From contig JARNMJ010000045.1 of NCBI GenBank assembly GCA_029432795.1, positions 1 through 36,380 on the forward strand: 36,380 nt of DNA, given 5' to 3'. A program made the position numbers and the translations under genes. The DNA comes from Pontiellaceae bacterium B12219 (lineage in GTDB: Bacteria; Verrucomicrobiota; Kiritimatiellia; Kiritimatiellales; Pontiellaceae). Positions 15,555 through 23,638 of the stretch are shown one piece after another. Each line of letters starts with the position of its first letter. Within the stretch, counting starts at the first letter, position 1. Under the pieces are notes generated by a model. It did not search any database, was not told the DNA's origin, and saw only the letters and a list, made by a program, of their open reading frames with translations.

Positions 15555-17573
15555 TTACTCTTCAATAATTTCGAGGTGGTCATTTGATTGAATTGCAAGC
15601 CGTAATTTTTCCACATCAAGCTGTCCGGATCGGACATAAACTTTTTTTAGCGTGGGAGTAATCAAAGTGTCATCAATAACTACCTTTTTACAATCACGGA
15701 GATCCAGCGTTTCAATTTGCAGCCCCTGAAGGTCTCCGAGATGTAACTGTTCACTTAAAACGGGCTTGAAAGATCGAAAAGGGAGAAAGCGCAATAAACA
15801 TTCATTAGATCCCCATTCGCTCGAAATAACCAGTCGTATTTTTTGGTTGGAAGAAAGAATCAATGAAGATGCAACAGCATCATACTGCATTACCAGGTCA
15901 TCATTCTTCTTATTAACATAGTCAAGCAATGCCTTCACGACAGGAGCATAGCCGGACTTATCAGACCGTGCCGCATGGTCATAGGCAACCACTCGCTCCA
16001 TAAGAGCCGGATGACTTGAGTCGATAACCAGCGGATTGTAAAGAAACTCAGTTAATTGAAGAACGCTCGGCCGATGCTCCTCTGAGAAATTAAATGAAGA
16101 AAAGGCGTTAACAAACAAAAGATAATCAGCCACATCACTATCAAGCGTAACCGGATGATTAAGCGCTCCTTTAAAATCCAACATAATGCAATCCAATGAG
16201 AACCGCTGAAGCCGGGCACTTGCACAATTAGGATTTAACGCAAAAGCCGAATCCACCAACTTACGAACTTCTCGAACAGTTTCAACCGGCCGGATAAAAA
16301 TACCCAGTTTTTTCAGATCGCTGGCCGATGTCGCCAGCTTGCGAGCCAACACCCACCGCTCGTTTTCCGAGCGATCCAATTCATCCTGGTAGAGGGTCGT
16401 CACATTCTCGGCCTGGGTGGCAAACTCAACAGCCCGCTCGCGCTCTAAAGCCGTTTTTTCCCGTTGCCGTTCTAAATTCTGGATAAAAAGGACGCTCATT
16501 GCAGAAAGGACGACAATGGCTAAAAACGTGATGGTCGTCGGAATTCGGTTGCGGGCCAGAAACAGACGTGCTTCACGGAAAAAACCAGGCTTTTCCGCCA
16601 GGGTCGAATAACCGCTCAGAAAATTAAAAATCTCATTCCGCAGCAACTTCACCGAATCATAACGATCCTCAGGCAATGGAGCCATCGCTTTCATAACCAC
16701 CGCTTCAAGGGCCTCAGGAATCTGCTGTTCCGGATACTGCCGGCGAGGGGGCACGATCTCCCCCTTTCGAGTGGCCTCAATAATCTGCTGTTTGGTTCCG
16801 GTAAAAGGCGGATGTCCGGTCAGTATCAGGTGTAAAATACACCCCAATGCAAAAATATCCGTCCGGTAGTTTTTTTCTGCACCGGGAATCACCTGCTCCG
16901 GAGCCATAAAACCAAGACTGCCCTTAATTTCGCCTACCAGCGTCATATTATGAATGGGGTGAGAAGGCCCGGCCCACTCCTCATCCGCCTCGGTCTCGCC
17001 GATCCACTTCGCCAATCCCCAATCACATACCAGTACATCCCCGAATTCATCCGCCTGAATGTTTTCAGGTTTAAGGTCAAGATGAACAATTTCTTTGGAA
17101 TGCGCATAAGCCACCGCATCACAGACCTTCATAAAGATTTCCAGCAACTCGTGCCGATCCTCCTGCTGATCCTGAATTCGATCCAGCAGGTTGGAATCCC
17201 CTTTCAGGTCCATCGTAAAAAAGGGAAGCCCTTTTTCGTCCACTCCGGCATCATGAACGGTGATGATATTCGGGTGATTCAGCGAAGCGGTCAGCCAGAC
17301 TTCCTGCACAAAAAGATCATAAAAATCCGCGCCTCGATCCTCCCGCAAACAGGCCATGGCCACCCAGCGCTTCGTATGGTTGTTAAAGGCCTTATAAACG
17401 CTCTTAACCGACCCCTGTCCAAGCAGACAATGGTCAGTATAACGCACATCCACTCGAGAAAATTCAGTATACGAAGGGCATAATTCTTCAAGACCATCCT
17501 CATCAAGCGAACTCGCTTTCCGATAAATGTCTGCAAGCCGGAGGTCCAACTGAAAGGGCCCGGATGGTTTCAC
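15555..17573 (-). CDS. Membrane Hanks-type Ser/Thr kinase lacking the VAIK lysine
   Basis: 672 residues. Kinase domain about 40-320: glycine loop GQGSVKSV (52-59), helix-C Glu91, catalytic HLDLKPEN (Asp166), metal-binding DWG in place of DFG (184-186), and MAPE (223-226). The beta-3 motif reads VAMA, so the usual ATP-binding Lys is Ala74 (codon GCC). One transmembrane helix (about 346-366) follows, then a coiled coil (about 367-430) and a C-terminal segment with leucine-rich spacing (LQIETLDLRDCKKVVID), perhaps a sensor. The kinase is predicted cytoplasmic, with the C-terminal part outside. The GTG start overlaps the sigma-factor stop (GTGA), so the two are translationally coupled. ECF sigma factors paired with Ser/Thr kinases are known in planctomycetes and relatives, where phosphorylation is thought to control the sigma factor. 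It may be a weak kinase or a pseudokinase. Confidence 0.88.
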   Translation of the reverse strand: MKPSGPFQLDLRLADIYRKASSLDEDGLEELCPSYTEFSRVDVRYTDHCLLGQGSVKSVYKAFNNHTKRWVAMACLREDRGADFYDLFVQEVWLTASLNHPNIITVHDAGVDEKGLPFFTMDLKGDSNLLDRIQDQQEDRHELLEIFMKVCDAVAYAHSKEIVHLDLKPENIQADEFGDVLVCDWGLAKWIGETEADEEWAGPSHPIHNMTLVGEIKGSLGFMAPEQVIPGAEKNYRTDIFALGCILHLILTGHPPFTGTKQQIIEATRKGEIVPPRRQYPEQQIPEALEAVVMKAMAPLPEDRYDSVKLLRNEIFNFLSGYSTLAEKPGFFREARLFLARNRIPTTITFLAIVVLSAMSVLFIQNLERQREKTALERERAVEFATQAENVTTLYQDELDRSENERWVLARKLATSASDLKKLGIFIRPVETVREVRKLVDSAFALNPNCASARLQRFSLDCIMLDFKGALNHPVTLDSDVADYLLFVNAFSSFNFSEEHRPSVLQLTEFLYNPLVIDSSHPALMERVVAYDHAARSDKSGYAPVVKALLDYVNKKNDDLVMQYDAVASSLILSSNQKIRLVISSEWGSNECLLRFLPFRSFKPVLSEQLHLGDLQGLQIETLDLRDCKKVVIDDTLITPTLKKVYVRSGQLDVEKLRLAIQSNDHLEIIEE

Positions 17574-18181
17574 TCCGGCGGTTCCAACTCTTCAATGAGT
17601 GCACGAACTCCGCGATAGAGCCGTTTCTTAACCCGTTTGCGCAGCGTATACACCGAGGCCACACTCAACCCCGTCTGCTCCGCAATCTCCGCGGCGGAAA
17701 GTCCGTCCAGCCCCAGTTCAAACACTTTAATGGCCTGGCCCTTAAACACCTTACGAATGCGTTCCATGGCAATGTTCACAACATATGCTTCCCATTCCTG
17801 CTCGATCCGCTTTTCGATCTCAGAGGAATTTTCCATACGGCTGATGACATAGTCCTCGCCGAAAACCTGGATATGCTCCTCTTCACTCTTGTGCTTGCGG
17901 TAGTTCACCAAGGCGGCATTACGAATCACGACACTCAACCAGGTCCGAAAACGGGAGCGTGAACTGTCGTAGCGCGATATATTTTTCGTCAGCGACAGCA
18001 ACACCTGCTGTGCGACATCCTCAACTTCATAATCGGCAACACCCATATTGTGCAGAATATAAAAAATGAACTTGCGATAGTGCTCAACGAACTCCTCCCA
18101 CGCAGCTTCATCTTCCAAATCACAAGCCCGTTGAAGCAGTGTGTACCGGGTATTATTCAGCTTGTTCGTATTTTCATTCAT
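17570..18181 (-). CDS. ECF-type RNA polymerase sigma factor
   Basis: 203 residues from the ATG at 18181; longer in-frame starts would overlap the promoter. Region 2 spans about 30-90: DYEVEDVAQQVLLSL and RSRFRTWLSVVIRNAALVNYRKHK. Region 4 spans about 130-195: FELGLDGLSAAEIAEQTGL, then SVASVYTLRKRVKKRL, a helix-turn-helix for the -35 element. There is no anti-sigma gene nearby; the downstream overlapping gene is a kinase, the arrangement seen for STK-linked ECF groups in PVC bacteria. A housekeeping promoter lies 22 bp upstream, leaving a leader of only about 15 bases, and no clear Shine-Dalgarno is seen. It is the only transcription regulator in the window and the natural candidate to read the 33-bp motif found before eight CAZyme-type units; that link is inference. 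Confidence 0.92.
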   Translation of the reverse strand: MNENTNKLNNTRYTLLQRACDLEDEAAWEEFVEHYRKFIFYILHNMGVADYEVEDVAQQVLLSLTKNISRYDSSRSRFRTWLSVVIRNAALVNYRKHKSEEEHIQVFGEDYVISRMENSSEIEKRIEQEWEAYVVNIAMERIRKVFKGQAIKVFELGLDGLSAAEIAEQTGLSVASVYTLRKRVKKRLYRGVRALIEELEPPE

Positions 18182-18202
18182 AAGTACGTTAAAAAAGAAG
18201 AG

Positions 18203-18231
18203 ATTATAGTTCAAAGCTGTAAATACATCAA
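18203..18231 (-). promoter_or_regulatory. Sigma-70-type promoter for the sigma/kinase operon
   Basis: On the minus strand TTGATG (18231-18226), a 17-bp spacer and a perfect TATAAT (18208-18203) lie 22 bp upstream of the ATG. It differs from the 33-bp element before the CAZyme genes, so the regulator appears to be made independently of its presumed regulon. Confidence 0.75.
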
Positions 18232-18483
18232 TCACACAAATCTAACCAGTATTGTCTATCATTTCCAGCCCGCACCTGCACCGATTGCTGCAGTATCGCA
18301 AGAAGGCATCACTGAAAGTTCCCCAAAAGGGGACGTCCATCAAACGGGCCATCCTCAGCGATATACTGCATATGTTCAATTCCCTTTCCCGATTGGATAT
18401 AAAAGTCGTCAACATCGGTGTATTCTGAACGACGGCCACGCAGCTTTTCATCAGGCCAAGCCAACAGAAGGCCTCATTCGCAA

Positions 18484-18530
18484 CAAAAACACCGCAAAGA
18501 GTTTATCCCCTCTTGCGGTGTTTTTTTTTT
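18484..18530. terminator. Strong bidirectional intrinsic terminator
   Basis: AACACCGCAAAGAG and CTCTTGCGGTGTT pair (13 bp with one bulged A) around a short loop. T runs follow on both sides: five on the minus strand, ten on the plus strand. It closes the long minus-strand operon ending with the LamG/CBM6 gene at 18569 and shields the sigma-factor promoter. Confidence 0.93.
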
Positions 18531-18568
18531 ACTGAACCACCTCTAATTGATTTGTTCAGCCATCGCGA

Positions 18569-20383
18569 CTACCTGCCCGCTAAAGCGAATGGATCCGCCT
18601 CAGCATTGGCAAACAACAGGCCTACACCACTCAAATACAGATCAGCCACGTCCTGATCATCCAGCGCAATATTATACAATTGCACCTCATCGATCATTCC
18701 ATCGTACCTGTAACCTGAACCACCACCGAGTGTCGGAGTTGTGATCCCGGTCATTGTTTTAACCTTGCCCGTACCCGTATGCCACAGCACTCCGTTGAGG
18801 TAAATTTTCATCACGCCGGTGGTTGCATTTTTAGTGAAGACCCAATGATTCCAGTCGCCCATAAAGTCGGCTGCGGAAGCCTCTTTATTAATACGATCAT
18901 ATCCACTATCGCCTGCATCCCAATAGACGGCTGAGTTGCTCCAAGGCAGATGGATGTTCAGCACCCAGCTGCCCGCAGCATCTGTTGCATAGAATACGGA
19001 ATCATTACGCGGCTGGGTCGTGTCGCCATAAACCCACATGGCGATGGTGATTTGATCACTGACATCGGCAAAAGCCGATGCCGGCAACGTAACGAGAGAA
19101 CTCGACCCGTTAAAGTCCAGAGCCCCGCCATCCGTTCCAGTCGTCCATGTGCCGTCGGTAACTGCTCCGTCAAATCCATTTCCGGAACTGTCAGCCGCGG
19201 TTGTACCGGAGCCATCATCCAACTTCCAATACGCGATGAGATCTGTCGCTCCAGACCGTTGTATGAATTCAAGCCAGTTAATATTCCATCCACCGGCAGC
19301 CGCATGTAACCGAATGGTATGCGTACCTGCCGATAACGATACGGAAGTTGACAGCGTTGTCCAATTTTGCCATCCGCCTGTTGAATCAATACTGACGGTC
19401 GTTTGAGCCGTTCCATTCACCTGAAGCTGAACAGAACCTCCGCCATCCTTACTGGCAACACGATAGTTCAGCTCATACGTCCCTGCTGACGGCACAGTCA
19501 CTACATAGTCCATCCAATCTCCGGCATCAATCCAGCCCACATTCTCACCGCCACCGGCATCGTCCGAGGTCTCCGTTTGAATACCACTCATATCCGTATA
19601 ATCTTCTGCTTCAATAAACAGATACCCACTGACACCTCCGCCTGATGGGGATGCATTTATGGTGATTGAAACCGTAGCAGCAGCACTGTTCACCGATCCG
19701 TCATTCACCCGGAAGGTGAAACTGTCCGAACCGTTATAGCCTGCGTCAGGCGTATAGGTCAGATTAGGTGCAGTTCCGCTCAGGGATCCGTTAGCCGGCT
19801 GCGAAACAACCGCATACGACAGGCTGTCGCCATCCGCATCCGAACCGCTCAGGGTAATACCGGCAGAACGGTCTTCATCAACACTCACGCTCTGAGCATT
19901 CGCGACAGGAGCAATATTCACCTCATTGACCGTGATTGAAACCGTGGCGTCAGCACTGTTTACCGATCCGTCGTTCACCCGGAAGGTGAAACTGTCCGAA
20001 CCGCTATAGTCGGCATCAGGTATGTAGGTCAAGTTAGGCGCAGTACCGCTCAAGCTGCCATTGGCGGGTTGCGAAACCACCGCATATGACAGGCTGTCGC
20101 CATCGGCATCCGAACCGCTCAGGGTAATGCTTACAGAACTGTCTTCATTGACACTTACGCTTGAACTATTGGCAACCGGCGCCGTGTTAACGATGATGCC
20201 ATTCCCGTACAAATCAGCCACGGCCTGCGCATCCAGAGCTACGTTATACAGCTGAACATCATCAATCATACCGGCATACCTGTAACTGGCACCCCCGCCC
20301 AGCGAGGCTGCCGCGATGCCGGACATGGTTGCCGTGTTCCCCGCCCCCGAATGCCATAAGGTTCCGTTGAGATAGATCTTCAT
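18569..20383 (-). CDS. LamG / cadherin-like / CBM6 / LamG protein, N-terminally truncated
   Basis: 604 residues from an ATG that lies inside a LamG domain. Residues 1-63 are only the end of a LamG fold (MKIYLNG, then MIDDVQLYNVALD). Two 90-residue cadherin-like repeats follow (about 66-155 and 156-248), each with VNED or VDED, SGSDADGDSLSYAVVSQPANG, and FTFRVNDGSVNSA. A CBM6 domain (about 252-378; IEAEDYTDMSG, WIDAGDWMDY, NINWLEF) precedes a complete LamG (about 380-592), near-identical to the first in its conserved parts. There is no signal peptide and no catalytic domain. The reading frame extends upstream of the ATG into the end of the esterase gene, where TKNATSGE is still LamG-like, so the real N-terminus has been lost at a join near 20410. 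The start overlaps the esterase stop (ATGA), which might allow coupled translation. It was probably the carbohydrate-binding tail of a larger secreted enzyme. Confidence 0.75.
   Translation of the reverse strand: MKIYLNGTLWHSGAGNTATMSGIAAASLGGGASYRYAGMIDDVQLYNVALDAQAVADLYGNGIIVNTAPVANSSSVSVNEDSSVSITLSGSDADGDSLSYAVVSQPANGSLSGTAPNLTYIPDADYSGSDSFTFRVNDGSVNSADATVSITVNEVNIAPVANAQSVSVDEDRSAGITLSGSDADGDSLSYAVVSQPANGSLSGTAPNLTYTPDAGYNGSDSFTFRVNDGSVNSAAATVSITINASPSGGGVSGYLFIEAEDYTDMSGIQTETSDDAGGGENVGWIDAGDWMDYVVTVPSAGTYELNYRVASKDGGGSVQLQVNGTAQTTVSIDSTGGWQNWTTLSTSVSLSAGTHTIRLHAAAGGWNINWLEFIQRSGATDLIAYWKLDDGSGTTAADSSGNGFDGAVTDGTWTTGTDGGALDFNGSSSLVTLPASAFADVSDQITIAMWVYGDTTQPRNDSVFYATDAAGSWVLNIHLPWSNSAVYWDAGDSGYDRINKEASAADFMGDWNHWVFTKNATTGVMKIYLNGVLWHTGTGKVKTMTGITTPTLGGGSGYRYDGMIDEVQLYNIALDDQDVADLYLSGVGLLFANAEADPFALAGR
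19661..20190 (-). repeat. Two tandem 270-bp cadherin-like repeats
   Basis: Units at about 19661-19920 and 19931-20190 are offset by exactly 270 bp (90 codons) and nearly identical over long DNA stretches, for example around the FTFRVNDGSVNSA codons. This indicates recent duplication or gene conversion within the gene. Confidence 0.85.
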
Positions 20384-21444
20384 CTCACCGGACGTTGCGT
20401 TTTTGGTGACAACTGCTGATCCCTTAAGTCAGACCAGTGACTCTCCTCATAAAGACGGTTTTCTGAGACGCCCATATTGAAAAGCTGAACGAAAAGAAAG
20501 GGTAGTTCACCGCAGTTCCACTTTTGGCGCCAGTCCTGAACCAGAGCATTTTGGAGTACAGCATACTCCAGCGCCCGCTTTGTATTGCTTTCTCCCTGGC
20601 ACCACAGAATTCCTTTGACGGGAAACCGGATGAGCGGATGAATCTGACCGTTATAATTTACGGAATAATGGGCGGCATACGCTTTCCGGTCTGGATTTTT
20701 CCAGTCTCGTTTCCGCACGCTGGAAAGATCCGGATCCTGTTGAATTCGATCAGCGCTGAGCCAGGTTTCAATTTCAGATCCGCCATGATAGGCCTGAAGC
20801 AATCCGAGCGGGATATCCGTTGACTCAATCACCTTCAATGCAAAGCAGTATGCCACCGCCGACACGTGCGAAGCAACTGTTGCAGAATCAACGACAATCC
20901 ATGGCTCTGTCGAAGGATTCACTTTTTGCTGCGGTTCATTCTGCACATTATGTCGCGCCCGGAACGATCGGATCAGATCCGATTGATCAGCCCGCTCAAT
21001 AATCTCGGCGGCTTCCAACAGATGCCCGACCTTTTTCTCCATGTTCGACTGCCCCGAAACCAGCCAGACATCACCGAACAGCACATTGGTCAGCACAACC
21101 GCACTCCCGGACGAATCCCCCGTTTCAAAGCTCAACGAGCAAGGGAACGTACACACCGTTTGCGCGGGTAACGATACCTCCCAGCATCCGTCCTCATCTG
21201 TCAGCGTTTCGGCAGGAAACAGGTTCCCTTCACGTTCCAATACGACATGCACTGTCTGATTCGGTTCCGCCCAACCCCATAGCCGCACGGGCCTATCGCG
21301 TTGAAGGACCATGTTGGAACTGATCACCTTTGGCAGCGCAAATCCCTGAATATCATTTCGCAATGCAGCAGTGGCATGCGAAACACTCAACAGCCCCGCA
21401 AGCACTATACCCAGCACTGAACCTTTACATTTTCTTTCGTTCAT
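20380..21444 (-). CDS. Sialate O-acetylesterase-like (SASA) carbohydrate esterase, C-terminally truncated
   Basis: 354 residues. Signal peptide to about residue 26 (LGIVLAGLLSVSHATA). A beta-sandwich precedes the SGNH/GDSL-type esterase core: catalytic Ser133 in VSGQSNME, and the block-III signature ILWCQGESNT near 285. The family deacetylates sugars such as sialic acids, and in marine and plant-degrading clusters removes acetyl groups from polysaccharides. The protein stops soon after HWSDLRDQQL, before the C-terminal DxxHP-type block that supplies the catalytic Asp and His, so it is probably inactive. The DNA beyond that point continues out of frame as LamG sequence. The ATG at 21444 is preferred because AGGA lies 4 bases upstream; the upstream TTG at 21462 is weaker. 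The GH-A gene stops 31 bp upstream, so they share an operon. Confidence 0.8.
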   Translation of the reverse strand: MNERKCKGSVLGIVLAGLLSVSHATAALRNDIQGFALPKVISSNMVLQRDRPVRLWGWAEPNQTVHVVLEREGNLFPAETLTDEDGCWEVSLPAQTVCTFPCSLSFETGDSSGSAVVLTNVLFGDVWLVSGQSNMEKKVGHLLEAAEIIERADQSDLIRSFRARHNVQNEPQQKVNPSTEPWIVVDSATVASHVSAVAYCFALKVIESTDIPLGLLQAYHGGSEIETWLSADRIQQDPDLSSVRKRDWKNPDRKAYAAHYSVNYNGQIHPLIRFPVKGILWCQGESNTKRALEYAVLQNALVQDWRQKWNCGELPFLFVQLFNMGVSENRLYEESHWSDLRDQQLSPKTQRPVR

Positions 21445-21475
21445 TTTTTCCTGAGCACACAACGCACCTTTTCAT

Positions 21476-23503
21476 TCAACGCTTGTTGGCGGCAGTGGTT
21501 GTACGAATGGACAGTGCGTTTACCTGTACGGGCTTGGCATCCCCTTCATCTCCGGAAAAACGAGGCTCTCGAACCAAATAGAATCCCCAGGCTCCTTCCC
21601 GGTCTGAGACTGCGTTTATTGCCCGGGTAATATCAACCCGACTAACCTTGGACCCCGAGGATGCCTCCACGGTTCCTCCAAGAAAAACATCATATCCAAG
21701 ACGGTTCAGCAGCACTTCCCCCAGATCCGGTTTCAGCAGGACTCCTTTGTTGACATACGGCAAGGCTTCCTCGGAATCTTCTGACACCTTGAAGCAATAG
21801 AGATGAAGAAAGACGTCCTGATCATTTGAATTCTCAGTTTCCACCTGCAAGAACACAGGACCATCTGATTCCAGAGCGGCCGTCTTTGCATAGACAAAGG
21901 TCGTGTTGCTTCCATACCCCACATTCAGTTCGAACCCGGAACAGAAACCACTGCTCGTTGCCATCCGAACGTTCTTCAGTTCGACCTCACGGTTTAAACG
22001 CATTCCCGGCAGCTCTCTGATCCGGATAACCCCATACCCCGGCATTTTCACCGAATAGGGTTCATTTTCAGTTTTCTCAATCAATTGAACAACGCCACCG
22101 TGTTCATTTTCGCTGACTTCATTGACAACAACAAGTCCTCCCGACTCATCCCCCGGCGAGGTAATGATTACATCAACAGATTCCTGATCATTCTTACCTG
22201 CCAATACAATCGTTCGCTCCCGGTTCACTTCTCCTGCAAGTGCATATATCTTTTGATCTGCCGTGATCGTCAGATCGCAAAGCGGAACTCTGTTTTTAAA
22301 GGAAGAAGCGAGAAGTTTGATCACTTCCGCGGCCTTTGTGGTGCCGCCGATATGATGATATGGATCCAGGTTGGAGGTGTAGTGTGTCCCGTTTTTCTTA
22401 ATGCCCTCAGGTACCCCATTGAAAGCATTCTGCGTCATACGAAAATAAAATATTTCATCCAATCGGCCATCGGACATAACAAGACTGGTTTCCCCCAGAC
22501 TCGTATAATCTTTAGGGCTATCCTGCGTGGCATCCGTTCCGGAATAGTTTCCTGCGGTAGCAACATTAAATTCAGTGGTCGTAATCGGGAATCCTTCGCC
22601 ATCGGTTGCGTCTTTGATCTCTCCATCAAGCCAATCCAGATAAGCAGCGATCTTGTCGGCATTTCTGGAGTAAGCCTGAAATGCGTAGCGGGTGACGGAA
22701 CTCCAATCGGGGTCCGTCTTACCATCCCATCTCTGGTGCATCAGCTCCAGAGTGCTCCGTCCCCACCCCGCAGTAAGATCGCGAGTATCCGACCGCCCAG
22801 AACGCCGGTTAAACACCTTGATACCTGCGGTTGCGGGTGCTGAAATTCCGGGTTTCAATCCCGGGAAATGATCTTCAAAGGCAGTTTGTGCAGCATCAGA
22901 ACCCAGACTGGTCAACAAGATGTACTCGTTCAGAGTAATTGCATTCTGGTGCTTATGATCCGGCTCATTAAAAAGCTGAAAATAATCGATACCGTTTTCT
23001 CCCAGAATAAACGCAATGGCATAATAGCGCCGCCAATACTCCCAGGCCGCGCTCCAGGATACCGCGCCTCTTTCGTCAATAAACTCATGGGGTTTGGCAC
23101 CATACGTTACACACGCCAGAACTTTTATCCCTTTTGCTCGGCTTTCTACAATTCGTTCAAATTCTCCATCCACATCATGCTGCCACATGGTTCGAAGCGT
23201 TGCAGGCGGAGTTTTCCGAAATGCTTCGATTGCAGTTGCCAACTCCTTCGCCGACGCGATCTCCTCCTGCGGAAGAGGAGCACTGTATTTGTTTTTTGAA
23301 CGCATGCGCACACGCATACCATTCGCTTCCGAGTAATCAATAAAAGCGGAGACATTACTATCCTGGGGATTCAGGCTCCAATTGTAGCCGATGATCTCCG
23401 GAGAATACCGACCGTTTAAAGCTCCGACTTCCACGTTAATTGGAGCGGAAGCACATACATGGGTTAGCGCCGAACATGATATTAGCAGGGGAAAAATTTT
23501 CAT
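21476..23503 (-). CDS. Clan GH-A-like glycoside hydrolase
   Basis: 675 residues. Signal peptide of about 20 residues (MKIFPLLISC, ending CASA). A (beta/alpha)8-type catalytic domain carries FQLFNEPDH (acid/base Glu near 178) and ITTTEFNVATAGN (nucleophile Glu near 311). A beta-sandwich follows from about residue 400. The region of about 500-670 resembles a structural domain common in secreted PVC enzymes (FLGGTVEASSGSKVSRVDITRAI). The positions of the two glutamates match the other GH-A protein here (about 182 and 317), but overall similarity looks low. GH39, GH86 and related agarase or carrageenase-like families are possible; I cannot choose among them. It lies in the middle of the probable operon between sulfatase and esterase, consistent with backbone cleavage of a substituted glycan. 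Confidence 0.72.
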   Translation of the reverse strand: MKIFPLLISCSALTHVCASAPINVEVGALNGRYSPEIIGYNWSLNPQDSNVSAFIDYSEANGMRVRMRSKNKYSAPLPQEEIASAKELATAIEAFRKTPPATLRTMWQHDVDGEFERIVESRAKGIKVLACVTYGAKPHEFIDERGAVSWSAAWEYWRRYYAIAFILGENGIDYFQLFNEPDHKHQNAITLNEYILLTSLGSDAAQTAFEDHFPGLKPGISAPATAGIKVFNRRSGRSDTRDLTAGWGRSTLELMHQRWDGKTDPDWSSVTRYAFQAYSRNADKIAAYLDWLDGEIKDATDGEGFPITTTEFNVATAGNYSGTDATQDSPKDYTSLGETSLVMSDGRLDEIFYFRMTQNAFNGVPEGIKKNGTHYTSNLDPYHHIGGTTKAAEVIKLLASSFKNRVPLCDLTITADQKIYALAGEVNRERTIVLAGKNDQESVDVIITSPGDESGGLVVVNEVSENEHGGVVQLIEKTENEPYSVKMPGYGVIRIRELPGMRLNREVELKNVRMATSSGFCSGFELNVGYGSNTTFVYAKTAALESDGPVFLQVETENSNDQDVFLHLYCFKVSEDSEEALPYVNKGVLLKPDLGEVLLNRLGYDVFLGGTVEASSGSKVSRVDITRAINAVSDREGAWGFYLVREPRFSGDEGDAKPVQVNALSIRTTTAANKR

Positions 23504-23619
23504 TATTTTAATAGTTCCTTCTGAAAGAATGACCTTTCACTGTATTACTTAATACATGATCAGAACATTCTGATTCCGGCGAAAGGCGCACATTTATTAC
23601 ACAGTTTTTAACTTCAACC

Positions 23620-23634
23620 AAGTGTCAGACACTT
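23620..23634. repeat. Short palindrome AAGTGTC-A-GACACTT
   Basis: A perfect 7-bp inverted repeat around one central base begins 4 bases beyond the sulfatase stop. It has no T tract. It may protect the mRNA end between two operon genes, or be an operator; the function is unknown. Confidence 0.45.
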
Positions 23635-23638
23635 CCGC

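Larger units (their letters stand above)
18182..18568. other. Intergenic region upstream of the sigma factor
   Basis: 387 bases. It holds the housekeeping promoter (18203-18231) and, at the other end, the terminator of the preceding operon (about 18484-18530). No copy of the 33-bp motif is present. I see nothing else in 18232-18483. Confidence 0.7.

Noticed and set aside
20380-20383. ATGA overlap read as normal translational coupling between the esterase and the LamG/CBM6 gene
   Set aside because: Both proteins are truncated exactly at this place and the ATG lies inside a LamG domain, so a deletion join explains the overlap better than an evolved operon junction.
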